Shown: piece after piece, positions 23,876 through 32,372 of the stretch
How positions within the stretch are numbered: position 1 is the stretch's first letter
Layout: every line of letters starts with the position of its first letter
From: SAR202 cluster bacterium bin16
GTDB taxonomy: Bacteria; Chloroflexota; Dehalococcoidia; Lucifugimonadales; Australimonadaceae
DNA: 64,000 nt
Assembly (NCBI GenBank): GCA_002238425.1
Contig: MPMJ01000001.1
Span: 1 to 64,000, forward strand
Direction of reading: 5' to 3'
Translations under genes and position numbers: made by a program
The notes under the pieces: generated by a model
Told to the model about the DNA's origin: nothing
Database searches by the model: none
The model's input: the letters and a program-made list of their open reading frames with translations, nothing else

Positions 23876-25459
23876 CTACCACCAACGCGCGGGGGCGACG
23901 TTCACGTTCCGTTCTTCCTGACGTTCTTGATGAGGTCCCCACTCGTAAGCAGAGGGGGTAGATGACGCCTTGTCATCTATATCGAGCAGGCCACGGCCTT
24001 GTTCCGGGGGTAAGGCGTCAAGATGCGCGCTGAATCGCGTGTTGTGTTGCGGAAGGGACCAGAGCCAGTAGCCAGAACCTCTAGAGTCGTTCCTGGGGTA
24101 GACGCGGGTTGTGGCGACATTGCACAGGGCGCGGGCCCGGCGGAGACGACGCTCGGAGATGCCGAGTTGGGCGGCGCGGCGTGTGACTTCGGCGGCGGGT
24201 CGGGGTCCTTCCGAGAGGATTTCGGCGAGGAAACGGCAGACGTGGGCGGTCACGTCCGGGAGTTGGGGTCCGGGGGTCTTCGCGGCGTCGATGGCGAGGA
24301 GGCGTTCATGGGAGATGGGCTCACGCCATGCGATAGGCGGGGCGTCGTGGAAATTGAAGGGGATGGGCGGGAGGGTGTCGTGCATGGGCGGGCTGAGGGG
24401 AACGAGGAAGCGAGAGCGATCCTCGCCGACGAGGGCGATGGTGTAGACGGTGCCAGCCATGCCGAGGCGGGACTGCATGTGCCGGGCAGCGGCGGCGAGG
24501 GAGTGGGCGGGGTTGTGCATGAGGGCGAGGACGGCTGCGCCGGTGCGCGCCGCGAGGGCGTTCAGCAGCCCCGCGACGTGGGGAACCCTGGCGTTGTGAA
24601 CGAGGGCGAGGTGCTCGATCTGGTCGACGACGAGGAGGGCGGCGCTCCCACGGGTGATGAGGTTGGCAAGGCGGTTCATGACGACGGGGAGCGAGGGGCC
24701 TCGCACGGGTACCTGGGGTCTGGGCGGCGGGGGCGGAGGCGCGTAGGGGTCGATCATGGTGGGAGGCTCGCTGTAGCGGGCGTGCTCGCGGACTTCCTGA
24801 GTGTGGTCTTCGAGGCTGTCGACGTGGTCGTCCTCCGAGAAGTCGGCGAGGTGGACCGGAGAGAGGACGTCTGCGTGGAAGACGAGGCTGAGGTCCGCGC
24901 CGAGGGTCTTGAGGCGGGGGAGGAGCGACGCGCGGGGGTTCTTGAGGGGCGCGGCAATGACGACGGGGGCGCGGACGAAGGGGACGCCGGGCTGGTCGGG
25001 CGTGTCCGCGCCGAGGGAGACGCGGGTGGCGACGTCGAGCGCGACGGCGGTCTTGCCGGAGGCAGGGTAGCCGGCGACGAGGGTGAGTTCGCCCATGGGG
25101 ATGCGGTTGGGCCAGAGCCAGTCGGCAGGCTGAGGGATGAGGAACTCATATGAGGTGAGCCCGCCTTCGACGGCGCCGGCGGCGGCGTGGAGCGCGGTCT
25201 CCGTCGGCAGCCCGCGCCGGGCAAGGGCTTCTTCGATATCAGCCGAGGGACAGCCGGAGGTGCAGGAGAAGGAGAGGAAACCGACGTCCGGGTCGTGGGT
25301 GACGCGGAGCGTCGGGACGTAGGGGCTGGGGTGGACGGGGCAGTGGAAGCGGTCGGTTGGGACGGGCGTGCACCCGCAATCCGGGTCACCGCATCGGAGG
25401 GCTCGTCCGATGGCGTCGAGGTAGGTGCGCTGTTGGGGGGTGAGATGGATGTTTGTCAT
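23876..25459 (-). CDS. RepA-like AAA ATPase (phage/plasmid helicase type)
   Basis: A 527-aa protein. The N terminus has a Cys-rich segment (CGDPDCGCT, FHCPVH, SCTSGCP) like primase-type zinc modules. A RecA-like AAA_25 ATPase follows, with Walker A GYPASGKTAVAL (about residue 133) and Walker B AALLVVDQIEHL. A proline-rich linker (PYAPPPPPPRPQ) interrupts the core. The C-terminal winged helix reads EVTRRAAQLGISERRLRRA and YWLWSLP. Such proteins serve replication of plasmids and prophages. No replication origin, integrase or capsid gene is nearby, so it is an isolated, probably mobile-derived gene. The start ATG 25459 lacks a clear ribosome binding site. Confidence 0.75.
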   Translation of the reverse strand: MTNIHLTPQQRTYLDAIGRALRCGDPDCGCTPVPTDRFHCPVHPSPYVPTLRVTHDPDVGFLSFSCTSGCPSADIEEALARRGLPTETALHAAAGAVEGGLTSYEFLIPQPADWLWPNRIPMGELTLVAGYPASGKTAVALDVATRVSLGADTPDQPGVPFVRAPVVIAAPLKNPRASLLPRLKTLGADLSLVFHADVLSPVHLADFSEDDHVDSLEDHTQEVREHARYSEPPTMIDPYAPPPPPPRPQVPVRGPSLPVVMNRLANLITRGSAALLVVDQIEHLALVHNARVPHVAGLLNALAARTGAAVLALMHNPAHSLAAAARHMQSRLGMAGTVYTIALVGEDRSRFLVPLSPPMHDTLPPIPFNFHDAPPIAWREPISHERLLAIDAAKTPGPQLPDVTAHVCRFLAEILSEGPRPAAEVTRRAAQLGISERRLRRARALCNVATTRVYPRNDSRGSGYWLWSLPQHNTRFSAHLDALPPEQGRGLLDIDDKASSTPSAYEWGPHQERQEERNVNVAPARWW

Positions 25460-25653
25460 TCGTTAAGGTTAACTGGTGACACAGTGGCGACAGAAGGGGC
25501 GGATGTCACACGGCGAGTGTTCCGAGCGGAGCGGCGTTCTCCGGGAACGTTACCCGAGAGGATGCTGGGTGCTAGAGCATTGCCCTCTCCTTAGAGAGAC
25601 CTTTGCGCAACTGCCTTTAGCCCAGCGCGGTTCTTCCCACCCACCCGCCCCAA

Positions 25654-25751
25654 CGCCCCTCGGCAGGCCCCGGACAGGCCTTTGGGGACACCCCCACCCC
25701 CCGCCCGACCGCCCTTCGGCAGGCTCAGGACAGGCTTGGGGACACCCCCAC
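25654..25751. repeat. Two direct repeats, about 43 bp each
   Basis: Copy 1 (25654-25697) and copy 2 (25710-25751) share cgccc(c/t)tcggcaggc(c/t)c and ggacaggc, then ttggggacacccccac. The start-to-start distance is 56 bases. Both copies contain the palindromic word GGGGACACCCCC. Confidence 0.65.
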
Positions 25752-25752
25752 G

Positions 25753-25793
25753 CCGCGGGCTGAAGCCCGTGGCAGAGGGGATGCCCCCTCTGC
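25753..25793. repeat. Two adjacent hairpins
   Basis: CGCGGGCTgaAGCCCGTG is followed directly by GCAGAGGGGatGCCCCCTCTGC. Both are strong inverted repeats of the REP type. They could act as a bidirectional terminator, but no T-run follows. Confidence 0.55.
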
Positions 25794-26025
25794 ACTCCCC
25801 TCATCCCACAGGCCGTCCCGTGGTTCGACAAGCTCACCATGAGCGGATCGTCTCCGAGAGATGTTTCGACTCCGCTGCGCTTCGCTCAACATGACAATAC
25901 TCACCCTTCCCGCCGAGATTCCCCATCAATCCGGCGTTTTCCTTGACACAACCTCGGCGTTTCCAAGTATGATTCGCCCGCTTGTACCCAGGTTTCACGA
26001 ACGGCGCACGCGTTGGAGGAAAGTG

Positions 26026-27132
26026 ATGGCAAACCTCGAGATCGTGATCGACGGCGACGGCCACATCTTCGAAGACGGAGAAGGGCTGAGGAAGCACCTG
26101 AGGAAGCCGCTGGCGGATGCCAACATCGCCAAACTGTTCAGCATCTTCCCCCAGCTGGACCACCTCCACCACAGCGTCGTGCGCAACCCGGAGGACTCGT
26201 TCGGCATCAGCAACGGCGTCTTCAAGGACCCGGGTGTCGAGGGCTGGGGCGAGTTCATGGACAGGGCCGGCGTCGAGTCCGCCGTGCTCTACCCGACCTC
26301 CGGCCTCTCCTACGGCAAGATCATCGACCTGGACTTCGCCATTCAGGCATGCCAGGCGTACAACGACTGGGTCACCGACACGTATTCCTATAAGGACAGC
26401 CGCCTGCACCCGGTGGCGCTCATCCCCATGCAGGAGCCGGACGCCGCGGTCGAGGAGTTGCGCCGGGCCGTGGTTGACCTCGGCATGTGCGGAGCGATGC
26501 TCCCCTCCACCGGGCTGATGACGCACCTTGGAGCCAAGACCTACTGGCCGGTATACGCGGAGGCAGAGCGCCTCGGTGTTCCGCTGGCGGTGCACGGCGG
26601 CGCGCACCATGATCTGGGCATGAACACGATGAACGTGTTCGCGGCCACGCACGCCATCGGCCACCCCGTCGGCATCATGATCGGTCTCGCGGGCATGCTC
26701 TTCAACGGCGTGTTCGAGCGCTTCCCCAGCCTCAAGGTCGGTTTCCTGGAGGGCGGGGTTGGCTGGTTCCTGATGGCGCTGGAGCGGTTCAACGGCTCCT
26801 ACGAAGCGTTCACCCCGTTCGACCCGCGCAGCGAACTCCTGCAACTGCCGGAGGGCATGAACGTGCGCGAATACCTCGTCAGCCTCTGCCGCCAGGGGCG
26901 GATACGCGTCGGCGTCGAGGGCGACGAGCCCGCGCTCGCCTACGCCGTGCACGTCGCCGGGCCGGAAGCATTCATCTTCTCGTCCGACTTCCCGCACGAG
27001 GTCAACCTCGGCAGCATCCGGCACGAGATAGAGGAGTTGATCGAGATCGAAGAGCTCTCTCCGGAGGAGAAGGAAGCAATCCTCTGGAAGAACTCGCTGG
27101 ACTTCTACGGACTCAGCTCCGCGGCGGCGTAA
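26026..27132 (+). CDS. Amidohydrolase-2 family metal-dependent hydrolase
   Basis: A 368-aa paralog of the gene at 22774. Visible motifs are VIDGDGHIFED at the N terminus, LAVHGGAHHDLGMN, FLEGGVGWFLMALER and FIFSSDFPHEVN near the C terminus, with the metal-binding His and Asp. The ATG at 26026 has GGAGGA five bases upstream, whereas the longer ORF would include repeat sequence. It lies 56 bases before the TRAP transporter genes on the same strand, so its substrate may be the imported organic acid or a product of it. Confidence 0.88.
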   Translation: MANLEIVIDGDGHIFEDGEGLRKHLRKPLADANIAKLFSIFPQLDHLHHSVVRNPEDSFGISNGVFKDPGVEGWGEFMDRAGVESAVLYPTSGLSYGKIIDLDFAIQACQAYNDWVTDTYSYKDSRLHPVALIPMQEPDAAVEELRRAVVDLGMCGAMLPSTGLMTHLGAKTYWPVYAEAERLGVPLAVHGGAHHDLGMNTMNVFAATHAIGHPVGIMIGLAGMLFNGVFERFPSLKVGFLEGGVGWFLMALERFNGSYEAFTPFDPRSELLQLPEGMNVREYLVSLCRQGRIRVGVEGDEPALAYAVHVAGPEAFIFSSDFPHEVNLGSIRHEIEELIEIEELSPEEKEAILWKNSLDFYGLSSAAA

Positions 27133-27188
27133 GCCGGCCGGGGGCACACCAGAACAAAACGTCCCTTTATCAGGGTTAGGGAGGAACC

Positions 27189-29258
27189 ATGAGAGTCAGC
27201 AGGTACCTATTTGCAATAGCACTGATCGCCGCTCTCGGCATCTTTGCGAGCGCATGCGGCGACGACGAACCGGAACCGACGGCTACACCGGTCCCGGCAG
27301 CCGCCGAGCCGACGCCGACAGCGGCGATGATGGAAGAGGAGGACGAGCCGGTCACGATCGACCTGATCGACGCGTTCCCCGAAGTGCTCGACGTTGCCCG
27401 GGCCACGGCCTTCTTCATCGAACAGGTCACCGAGATCTCCGGGGGCTCCGTCACCATCAACCGCGTTGGTGGCCCCGAGGTCACCCACTCGCTGGAGCAG
27501 TTCGCTCCGACGCGCGACGGCGTGTATGACGCCATCGCGACCGTGGGCGCCTACCACACCGACCACACCAAGCTCGGCCTCGGTGAGAACGTCGCGGCCA
27601 ACTACACCCGCATCGGGGACAACTACACCCCGCGCGTGGACTGTGGCCTCTACACCGCGCTGGAAGACATCTACGCGCCGCTCGGCATCCAGTACGTCGG
27701 CTCCATCGCCGGTGGCTGGGGCGCCCGGCTGTGGACGATAGACCCGGTCCGTGACGTGTCCGACCTTGACGGCGTGCACCTGCGGGCGGCAACCATCTAC
27801 CAGCCGTTCCTGCACGACTACGGTGCAACGACGGCCCCGCTGCAGTTCTCCGAGATCTACCCCGCGCTCGAGAAGGGCGTCATTCAGGGTCTCTACTGGG
27901 GCGGCGCTGGCGCGCTGGCCGGCAAGTGGAACGAGGTCGTCAAGTACCAGTACCCCGACTCGCTTGCGGGCGGCGGTGGCGTCGGCATCATGTTCAACCA
28001 GGAATCATGGGACGCGATGTCCGAGAACCAGCAGCAGGCAGTCAGGGACGCGATCGCGAAGGCCTCCGAGTTCTACACCGAGTTCATCGATGGTGTTGAG
28101 CGGGAGGAAGTCGCGGTACTCGCGGAACAAGGCATCGAGAGCATCCCGTGGCCTGACGACCTCAAGAATCGCTGGACCAACGACCACTACGACAAGATCA
28201 TCGAAGACTTCATCATCGCGCCGGACCCGGTGCTCGGTCAGCCCTTGGCCGACGCCATCCGCTGCGTGAACGACATCGTGCTGCCTGACCGCGAAGTCGT
28301 GGACGACCCCGTCACGATCGACCTGATCGACGCGTTCCCGACCGTGCTGGACGTTGCCAGGTCCACGGCCTTCTTCATCGAAGAGGTCAACCGGATCTCC
28401 AACGGCTCGGTCACGATCAACCGCGTTGGCGGCCCCGAGGTCACCCACTCCCTGGAGCAGTTCGCTCCGACACGCGACGGCGTGTACGACGCTATCGCGA
28501 CCGTGGGCGCCTACCACACCGACCACACCAAGCTCGGCCTCGGCGAGAACGTCGCGGCCAACTACACCCGCGTCGCGGACAACCACACGCCGCGCGTGGA
28601 GTGCGGCATGTACGATGCTCTGGAAGCCATCTATGAGCCGCTCGGCATCCAGTACGTCGGCTCTATCGCCGGTGGCTGGGGCGCCCGGCTGTGGACGGTA
28701 GACCCGATCCGTGAGATCAGCGACCTGGATGGTGTGCACCTGCGAGCGGCAACCATCTACCAGCCGTTCCTGCACGCGTACGGCGCAACGACCGCCCCGC
28801 TGCAGTTCTCCGAGATCTACCCCGCGCTCGAGAAGGGCGTCATCCAGGGTCTCTACTGGGGCGGCGCTGGCGCGCTGGCCGGTAAGTGGAACGAGGTCGT
28901 CAAGTACCAGTACCCCGACTCGCTCGCGGGCGGCGGCGGCATCGGCATCATGTTCAACCAGGAATCATGGGACGCGATGTCTCCTCGCCAGCAGGAGGCC
29001 GTGCGCGCCGCGACCAAGACTGCCTCGAAGTTCTACACCGAGTTCATCGACGAGGTTGAGCGGGAGGAAGTCGCGGTACTCGAGGAACAAGGCATCGAGA
29101 AGATCGAGTGGTCGGACGAGATGACGGCAACCTTCACCAACGACCACTACAACAAGATCATCGAAGACTTCATCATCGCGCCGGACCCGGTGCTCGGTCA
29201 GCCCCTGGCCGACGCCATCCGCTGCGTGAACGACATCGTGCTGCCTGACCGGCAGTAG
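27189..29258 (+). CDS. TRAP transporter binding protein with two fused DctP-like domains
   Basis: A 689-aa extracytoplasmic solute receptor, about twice the usual length. The lipoprotein signal ends at FASAC, and a short Thr/Pro linker follows. Two complete binding domains then follow in the same frame: unit 1 from residue 55 and unit 2 from residue 375, period exactly 320 residues (960 bp). Both contain GGPEVTHSLEQFAPTRDGVY, SIAGGWGARLW, ATIYQPFLH and IQGLYWGGAGALAGKWNEVV. The units differ at many positions (EISGGSV versus RISNGSV), so this is not an assembly echo. Only one signal peptide exists. DctQ and DctM genes follow directly. The ligand is probably a carboxylate. Confidence 0.93.
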   Translation: MRVSRYLFAIALIAALGIFASACGDDEPEPTATPVPAAAEPTPTAAMMEEEDEPVTIDLIDAFPEVLDVARATAFFIEQVTEISGGSVTINRVGGPEVTHSLEQFAPTRDGVYDAIATVGAYHTDHTKLGLGENVAANYTRIGDNYTPRVDCGLYTALEDIYAPLGIQYVGSIAGGWGARLWTIDPVRDVSDLDGVHLRAATIYQPFLHDYGATTAPLQFSEIYPALEKGVIQGLYWGGAGALAGKWNEVVKYQYPDSLAGGGGVGIMFNQESWDAMSENQQQAVRDAIAKASEFYTEFIDGVEREEVAVLAEQGIESIPWPDDLKNRWTNDHYDKIIEDFIIAPDPVLGQPLADAIRCVNDIVLPDREVVDDPVTIDLIDAFPTVLDVARSTAFFIEEVNRISNGSVTINRVGGPEVTHSLEQFAPTRDGVYDAIATVGAYHTDHTKLGLGENVAANYTRVADNHTPRVECGMYDALEAIYEPLGIQYVGSIAGGWGARLWTVDPIREISDLDGVHLRAATIYQPFLHAYGATTAPLQFSEIYPALEKGVIQGLYWGGAGALAGKWNEVVKYQYPDSLAGGGGIGIMFNQESWDAMSPRQQEAVRAATKTASKFYTEFIDEVEREEVAVLEEQGIEKIEWSDEMTATFTNDHYNKIIEDFIIAPDPVLGQPLADAIRCVNDIVLPDRQ
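27351..29258 (+). repeat. 960-bp in-frame tandem duplication
   Basis: Unit 1 starts at 27351 and unit 2 at 28311, both with gtcacgatcgacctgatcga. The two units align without gaps and differ by scattered substitutions throughout. The junction reads LPDREVVDDP; the final unit ends LPDRQ-stop. Confidence 0.9.
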
Positions 29259-29396
29259 AACGGATCGTGTATGCGGGCCGGGCGTCCGGGAGGAGACCGG
29301 ATGGGGAGGGCGGCCGGGCCTCCGGGGGGGGGCCCCGGCCCGCAGCGGTTCACCCTATCCCACTCCGGCGGGTGGGAGGTAACAGGCGAACGGACG
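29259..29396. other. GC-rich spacer between TRAP genes
   Basis: This spacer includes the tract CCTCCGGGGGGGGGCCCC with nine G (29324-29332). The track ORF starting at 29271 reads through it, but DctQ-like similarity begins only at 29397. The tract is another suspicious homopolymer. The inverted repeat GGGCC/GGCCC could form an intercistronic hairpin that tunes receptor versus permease expression. Confidence 0.4.
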
Positions 29397-30029
29397 ATGG
29401 CAGAAGCGACTGACACCCAGCAAGACAAACCGGAAGGGTCGAAGCATCCCCTTGCGCGCCTGGTGGAGACGTTCCTGGACATCACAGAGCAGCAGCGGGC
29501 GGCCCGCTCCAGGAACCCACTGGTCACCCAGATATTCGACTGGGTCATCGACATCTCCGCATTTGCGGGTGCGCTCATCGTGCTCTATGTGGCGCTGACC
29601 ATCGGCGCAAACGTGCTGGGACGCTACGTCTTCGAATCGCCGCTGAAGTGGGCGCTGCCCACGACGGAATACAGCCTGCTGTATCTCACCTTCCTTGCCG
29701 CGCCCATCGTTCTCCGGCGTGAAGGCCACGTGCGCATGACCGCCATCACCGAACGGCTGGGCAACACGGCGAAGCTCTGGTTCTACATCGTCGGTTCGTT
29801 CATCTCCTCGGGCGTCTGCGGCATCATGGCCTGGAAGTCGTTCGAGAAGACGTTGGAGGAGTTCCAGTCCGGCTCCATCCTCCTCTCCGGCATCGAGGTC
29901 CACCGCGCATTGGTCACGTGGGTCATCCCCTACGGGTTCATCCTGCTCGGCCTGCAGTTCCTCCGCATGGGCATCAATGCCGTGCGCCTGCGCCGCTTCA
30001 GAGAAACGGTCGAGGAGGCAGGCATCTAG
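29397..30029 (+). CDS. TRAP transporter small permease (DctQ family)
   Basis: A 210-aa membrane protein with four predicted helices. It begins MAEATDTQQDKPEGSKHPLA, followed by a cytoplasmic segment, and contains TIGANVLGRYVFESPLKWAL and PIVLRREGHVRM, the standard DctQ pattern. It links the binding protein to the large permease and is needed for Na-coupled uptake. The start at 29397 follows family similarity; the upstream extension is low-complexity. Nine bases separate it from the DctM gene. Confidence 0.9.
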   Translation: MAEATDTQQDKPEGSKHPLARLVETFLDITEQQRAARSRNPLVTQIFDWVIDISAFAGALIVLYVALTIGANVLGRYVFESPLKWALPTTEYSLLYLTFLAAPIVLRREGHVRMTAITERLGNTAKLWFYIVGSFISSGVCGIMAWKSFEKTLEEFQSGSILLSGIEVHRALVTWVIPYGFILLGLQFLRMGINAVRLRRFRETVEEAGI

Positions 30030-30038
30030 CGCCGGCTC

Positions 30039-31367
30039 ATGGAATTCTTCGGCTACGAATTCTCCTGGTGGCTGACCCTCATCATCTTCTTCGCGCTCCT
30101 GCTTGCGCTCATGTCGACGGGGATGCCGGTGGCCATGGCCTTCGCCGTGCTGAACATCGCCGGACTTCTCCTCGTCGTGGACGGACTCAAGGGCCTCGAG
30201 CTGCTGGCCGGAAGCGTCTATAGATCGGTGGCGACGTTCAATCTGCTCGCTATACCGATGTTCTTCCTGCTCGGCGAGGTGCTGTTCCAGTCCCGCGTCA
30301 TCGGATTAACGATCGACGTGATGGATAGATGGATAGGCAAGGTGCGCGCGCGCCTGCTGTTCACCTCGCTCGGCGCGGGAACGCTCCTCGCGACCCTCAG
30401 CGGCGCGGGCATGGCGGACACCGCCCTCCTCGGCACGACCCTCCACCCTGAGATGGAGAAGCGTGGGTACGACCGCCGCCTCGCGCTCGGCACCATCATG
30501 TCGTCGGGACTGCTCGCCGCCATCATCCCGCCCAGCGCGCTCGCGGTGCTGGTCGGCAGCCTGGCGGAGGTCTCCATCGCGCGGCTGCTCATCGCCGGTT
30601 TCATGCCCGGCCTGCTGATGGTTGCCGTCTACGCCGTCTACATCTGGCTCCGCGTACGGATGAACCCGAGCCTCGCGCCGCCCTACACCGGCGAGGTCAT
30701 CACCTGGCGTTACCGCTTCCTGGGCCTCGCGCAGATGAGCCCGCTCGGCATCATCGTGATTATGGTCATGGGCTTCATCCTCTTCGGCGTCACGACGCCG
30801 AGCGAGGCTGCAGCTACGGGCGCGATAGGCGCCTTCATCGTCGCGGCGCTCTACCGGCGGCTCACCTTCAAGGTGGTCAAGGACTCGCTCTACGGCACGC
30901 TCTACATCGGCGGCATGATCTTCCTCATCATCACCGGCGCGGTGGCGCTCGGCCAGCTGCTGGCATTCACCGGCGCGACGCGCGAGTTCCTCGCGTTCAT
31001 CGTCGACCTCGGCCTCTCCGCCGTCATGCTCGTCATCATCGTGCAGTTGGCGGTGCTCATCCTCGGCTTCTTCATCGACCAGCTCTCCATCATGCTGGTG
31101 GCCATCCCGGTGCTGGTGCCCATCCTGGAGCCGCTGGGCATAGACCCGGTCTGGTTCTGGGTGCTGTTCCTCATGAACATCTCCATCGGCGCGATCACTC
31201 CGCCGTTCGGCATGATGCTGTTCGCACTCAAGGGCGTCGTTCCGCAGGCGTCCATGTCCGACCTGTACCGCGCGAGCATCCCGTTCGTGATCCTGGACGC
31301 CATCGCGGTAGGCCTGGTCATAGCCTTCCCCCAGATCGCCACCTGGCTACCGAACCTGGTTACTTAG
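30039..31367 (+). CDS. TRAP transporter large permease (DctM family)
   Basis: A 442-aa permease of the ion transporter superfamily with about 12 membrane helices. Typical sequences are MSTGMPVAMAFAVLN, LLAIPMFFLLGEVLFQS, ATLSGAGMADTALLGT, GLLAAIIPPSALAVLVGS and MNISIGAITPPFGMMLFALKG. It carries the solute with Na cotransport. It is third in a receptor-DctQ-DctM operon, and two EamA genes follow six bases downstream. Confidence 0.94.
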   Translation: MEFFGYEFSWWLTLIIFFALLLALMSTGMPVAMAFAVLNIAGLLLVVDGLKGLELLAGSVYRSVATFNLLAIPMFFLLGEVLFQSRVIGLTIDVMDRWIGKVRARLLFTSLGAGTLLATLSGAGMADTALLGTTLHPEMEKRGYDRRLALGTIMSSGLLAAIIPPSALAVLVGSLAEVSIARLLIAGFMPGLLMVAVYAVYIWLRVRMNPSLAPPYTGEVITWRYRFLGLAQMSPLGIIVIMVMGFILFGVTTPSEAAATGAIGAFIVAALYRRLTFKVVKDSLYGTLYIGGMIFLIITGAVALGQLLAFTGATREFLAFIVDLGLSAVMLVIIVQLAVLILGFFIDQLSIMLVAIPVLVPILEPLGIDPVWFWVLFLMNISIGAITPPFGMMLFALKGVVPQASMSDLYRASIPFVILDAIAVGLVIAFPQIATWLPNLVT

Positions 31368-31373
31368 CGACGC

Positions 31374-32333
31374 ATGTCGCCTGAGCTCACCGGCGGGCTG
31401 ATAGCGCTCCTCGTACCCCTCTGCTTCGGCACCGGCACCGTGCTGGCGCGCGCCGGCCTCGTGCATGTCCCCGCGGGCGCAGGCAACTTCCTGTCACTCG
31501 TGACAGGCTGGGTGCTCATCGCAAGCATCACCGCGGTGCTCTACCCGGACGCCCTCTTCGGCATCACCCTGGGAACGTTCGGCTGGCTCGCGATGATCGG
31601 CGTCGTCAACTTCCCCGGCGGACGGTTCCTGAACTTCGTCAGCATCAAGCACCTCGGCATCCTCAGGGCCAACCCCATCCTTGCGATGGCGCCAATCGTC
31701 TCAGCATTCGAGGGGGTCTTCTTCCTCGACGAACAACTCAACTGGGCCATAGCCACGGGGACGCTGCTGGCGGTCATGGGCCTCATCATCGTCGTTTACG
31801 GAGAAGTATCCGCCCGCGGCGGGCGCGTCCCTCAGCCGGCGGCGCCCGCACCGGCCCCCGGGGCGAAACGTCCCGGGCTCATCGAACGCCACCCGCGCGT
31901 GTTCGGGTACATTGCGGCGGCGGGGGCTGCATGTGCCTACGGGACGGTCCCTGCATTGGGCCGCGTCGCAGTGACCGACTTCGCCATCCCACTCGTCTCC
32001 GCGACCTACACGATGCTCGTCGGCTTCATCGTCATGGGGCTGTTCTCCGCGGGGTCGATACCGGGGATGTTGCGGAACGCTCCCCGCCGCTCGCTGGTCC
32101 TGGTCGCGCTTGGGGGCGCAGCGATGTCCACGGGCGTCTCGTTCCTCTACCTGGCGTTGAGCAAGGCCCCGGTGATAGTGGTCTCGCCGGTGTTCTCGCT
32201 CACAGCGGTCGTCTCGCTCGTGCTGGCGCACATATTCCTGCAGCGGCTGGAGCGCATCACGTTTCCGCTCGTCCTCGGGACCTCCTTCGCCGTCGGGGGA
32301 GTCATCGTCGTTATCATCGGGACGCAGGTATGA
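31374..32333 (+). CDS. EamA/DMT-family transporter, copy 1
   Basis: A 319-aa membrane protein with about ten helices in two EamA repeats. It starts MSPELTGGLIALLVPLCFGT and contains AMAPIVSAFEGVFFLDEQLNWA and ALSKAPVIVVSPVFSLTAVV, where EamA proteins have the APVV...P motif. It probably exports or imports a small metabolite. It follows dctM by six bases and is very similar to the next gene, so the pair arose by tandem duplication. Confidence 0.88.
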   Translation: MSPELTGGLIALLVPLCFGTGTVLARAGLVHVPAGAGNFLSLVTGWVLIASITAVLYPDALFGITLGTFGWLAMIGVVNFPGGRFLNFVSIKHLGILRANPILAMAPIVSAFEGVFFLDEQLNWAIATGTLLAVMGLIIVVYGEVSARGGRVPQPAAPAPAPGAKRPGLIERHPRVFGYIAAAGAACAYGTVPALGRVAVTDFAIPLVSATYTMLVGFIVMGLFSAGSIPGMLRNAPRRSLVLVALGGAAMSTGVSFLYLALSKAPVIVVSPVFSLTAVVSLVLAHIFLQRLERITFPLVLGTSFAVGGVIVVIIGTQV

Positions 32334-32372
32334 GCACCCTCACCGACACCCAACCCGGTGGTCCAGTGGCGC

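Larger units (their letters stand above)
25460..26025. other. Repeat-rich intergenic region
   Basis: About 560 bases without a supported gene. The region contains a direct repeat, hairpins and fragments of interspersed words such as ggttcgacaagctcaccat and tttcgactccgctgcgcttc, which look like extragenic repeat families. The ORF-track entries here are shadows. It separates the RepA-like ATPase gene from an amidohydrolase gene. Confidence 0.6.

Noticed and set aside
29271-29396. N-terminal extension of the DctQ protein
   Set aside because: It reads through a G9 tract and is Gly/Arg/Pro-rich. The family pattern starts after MAEATD.
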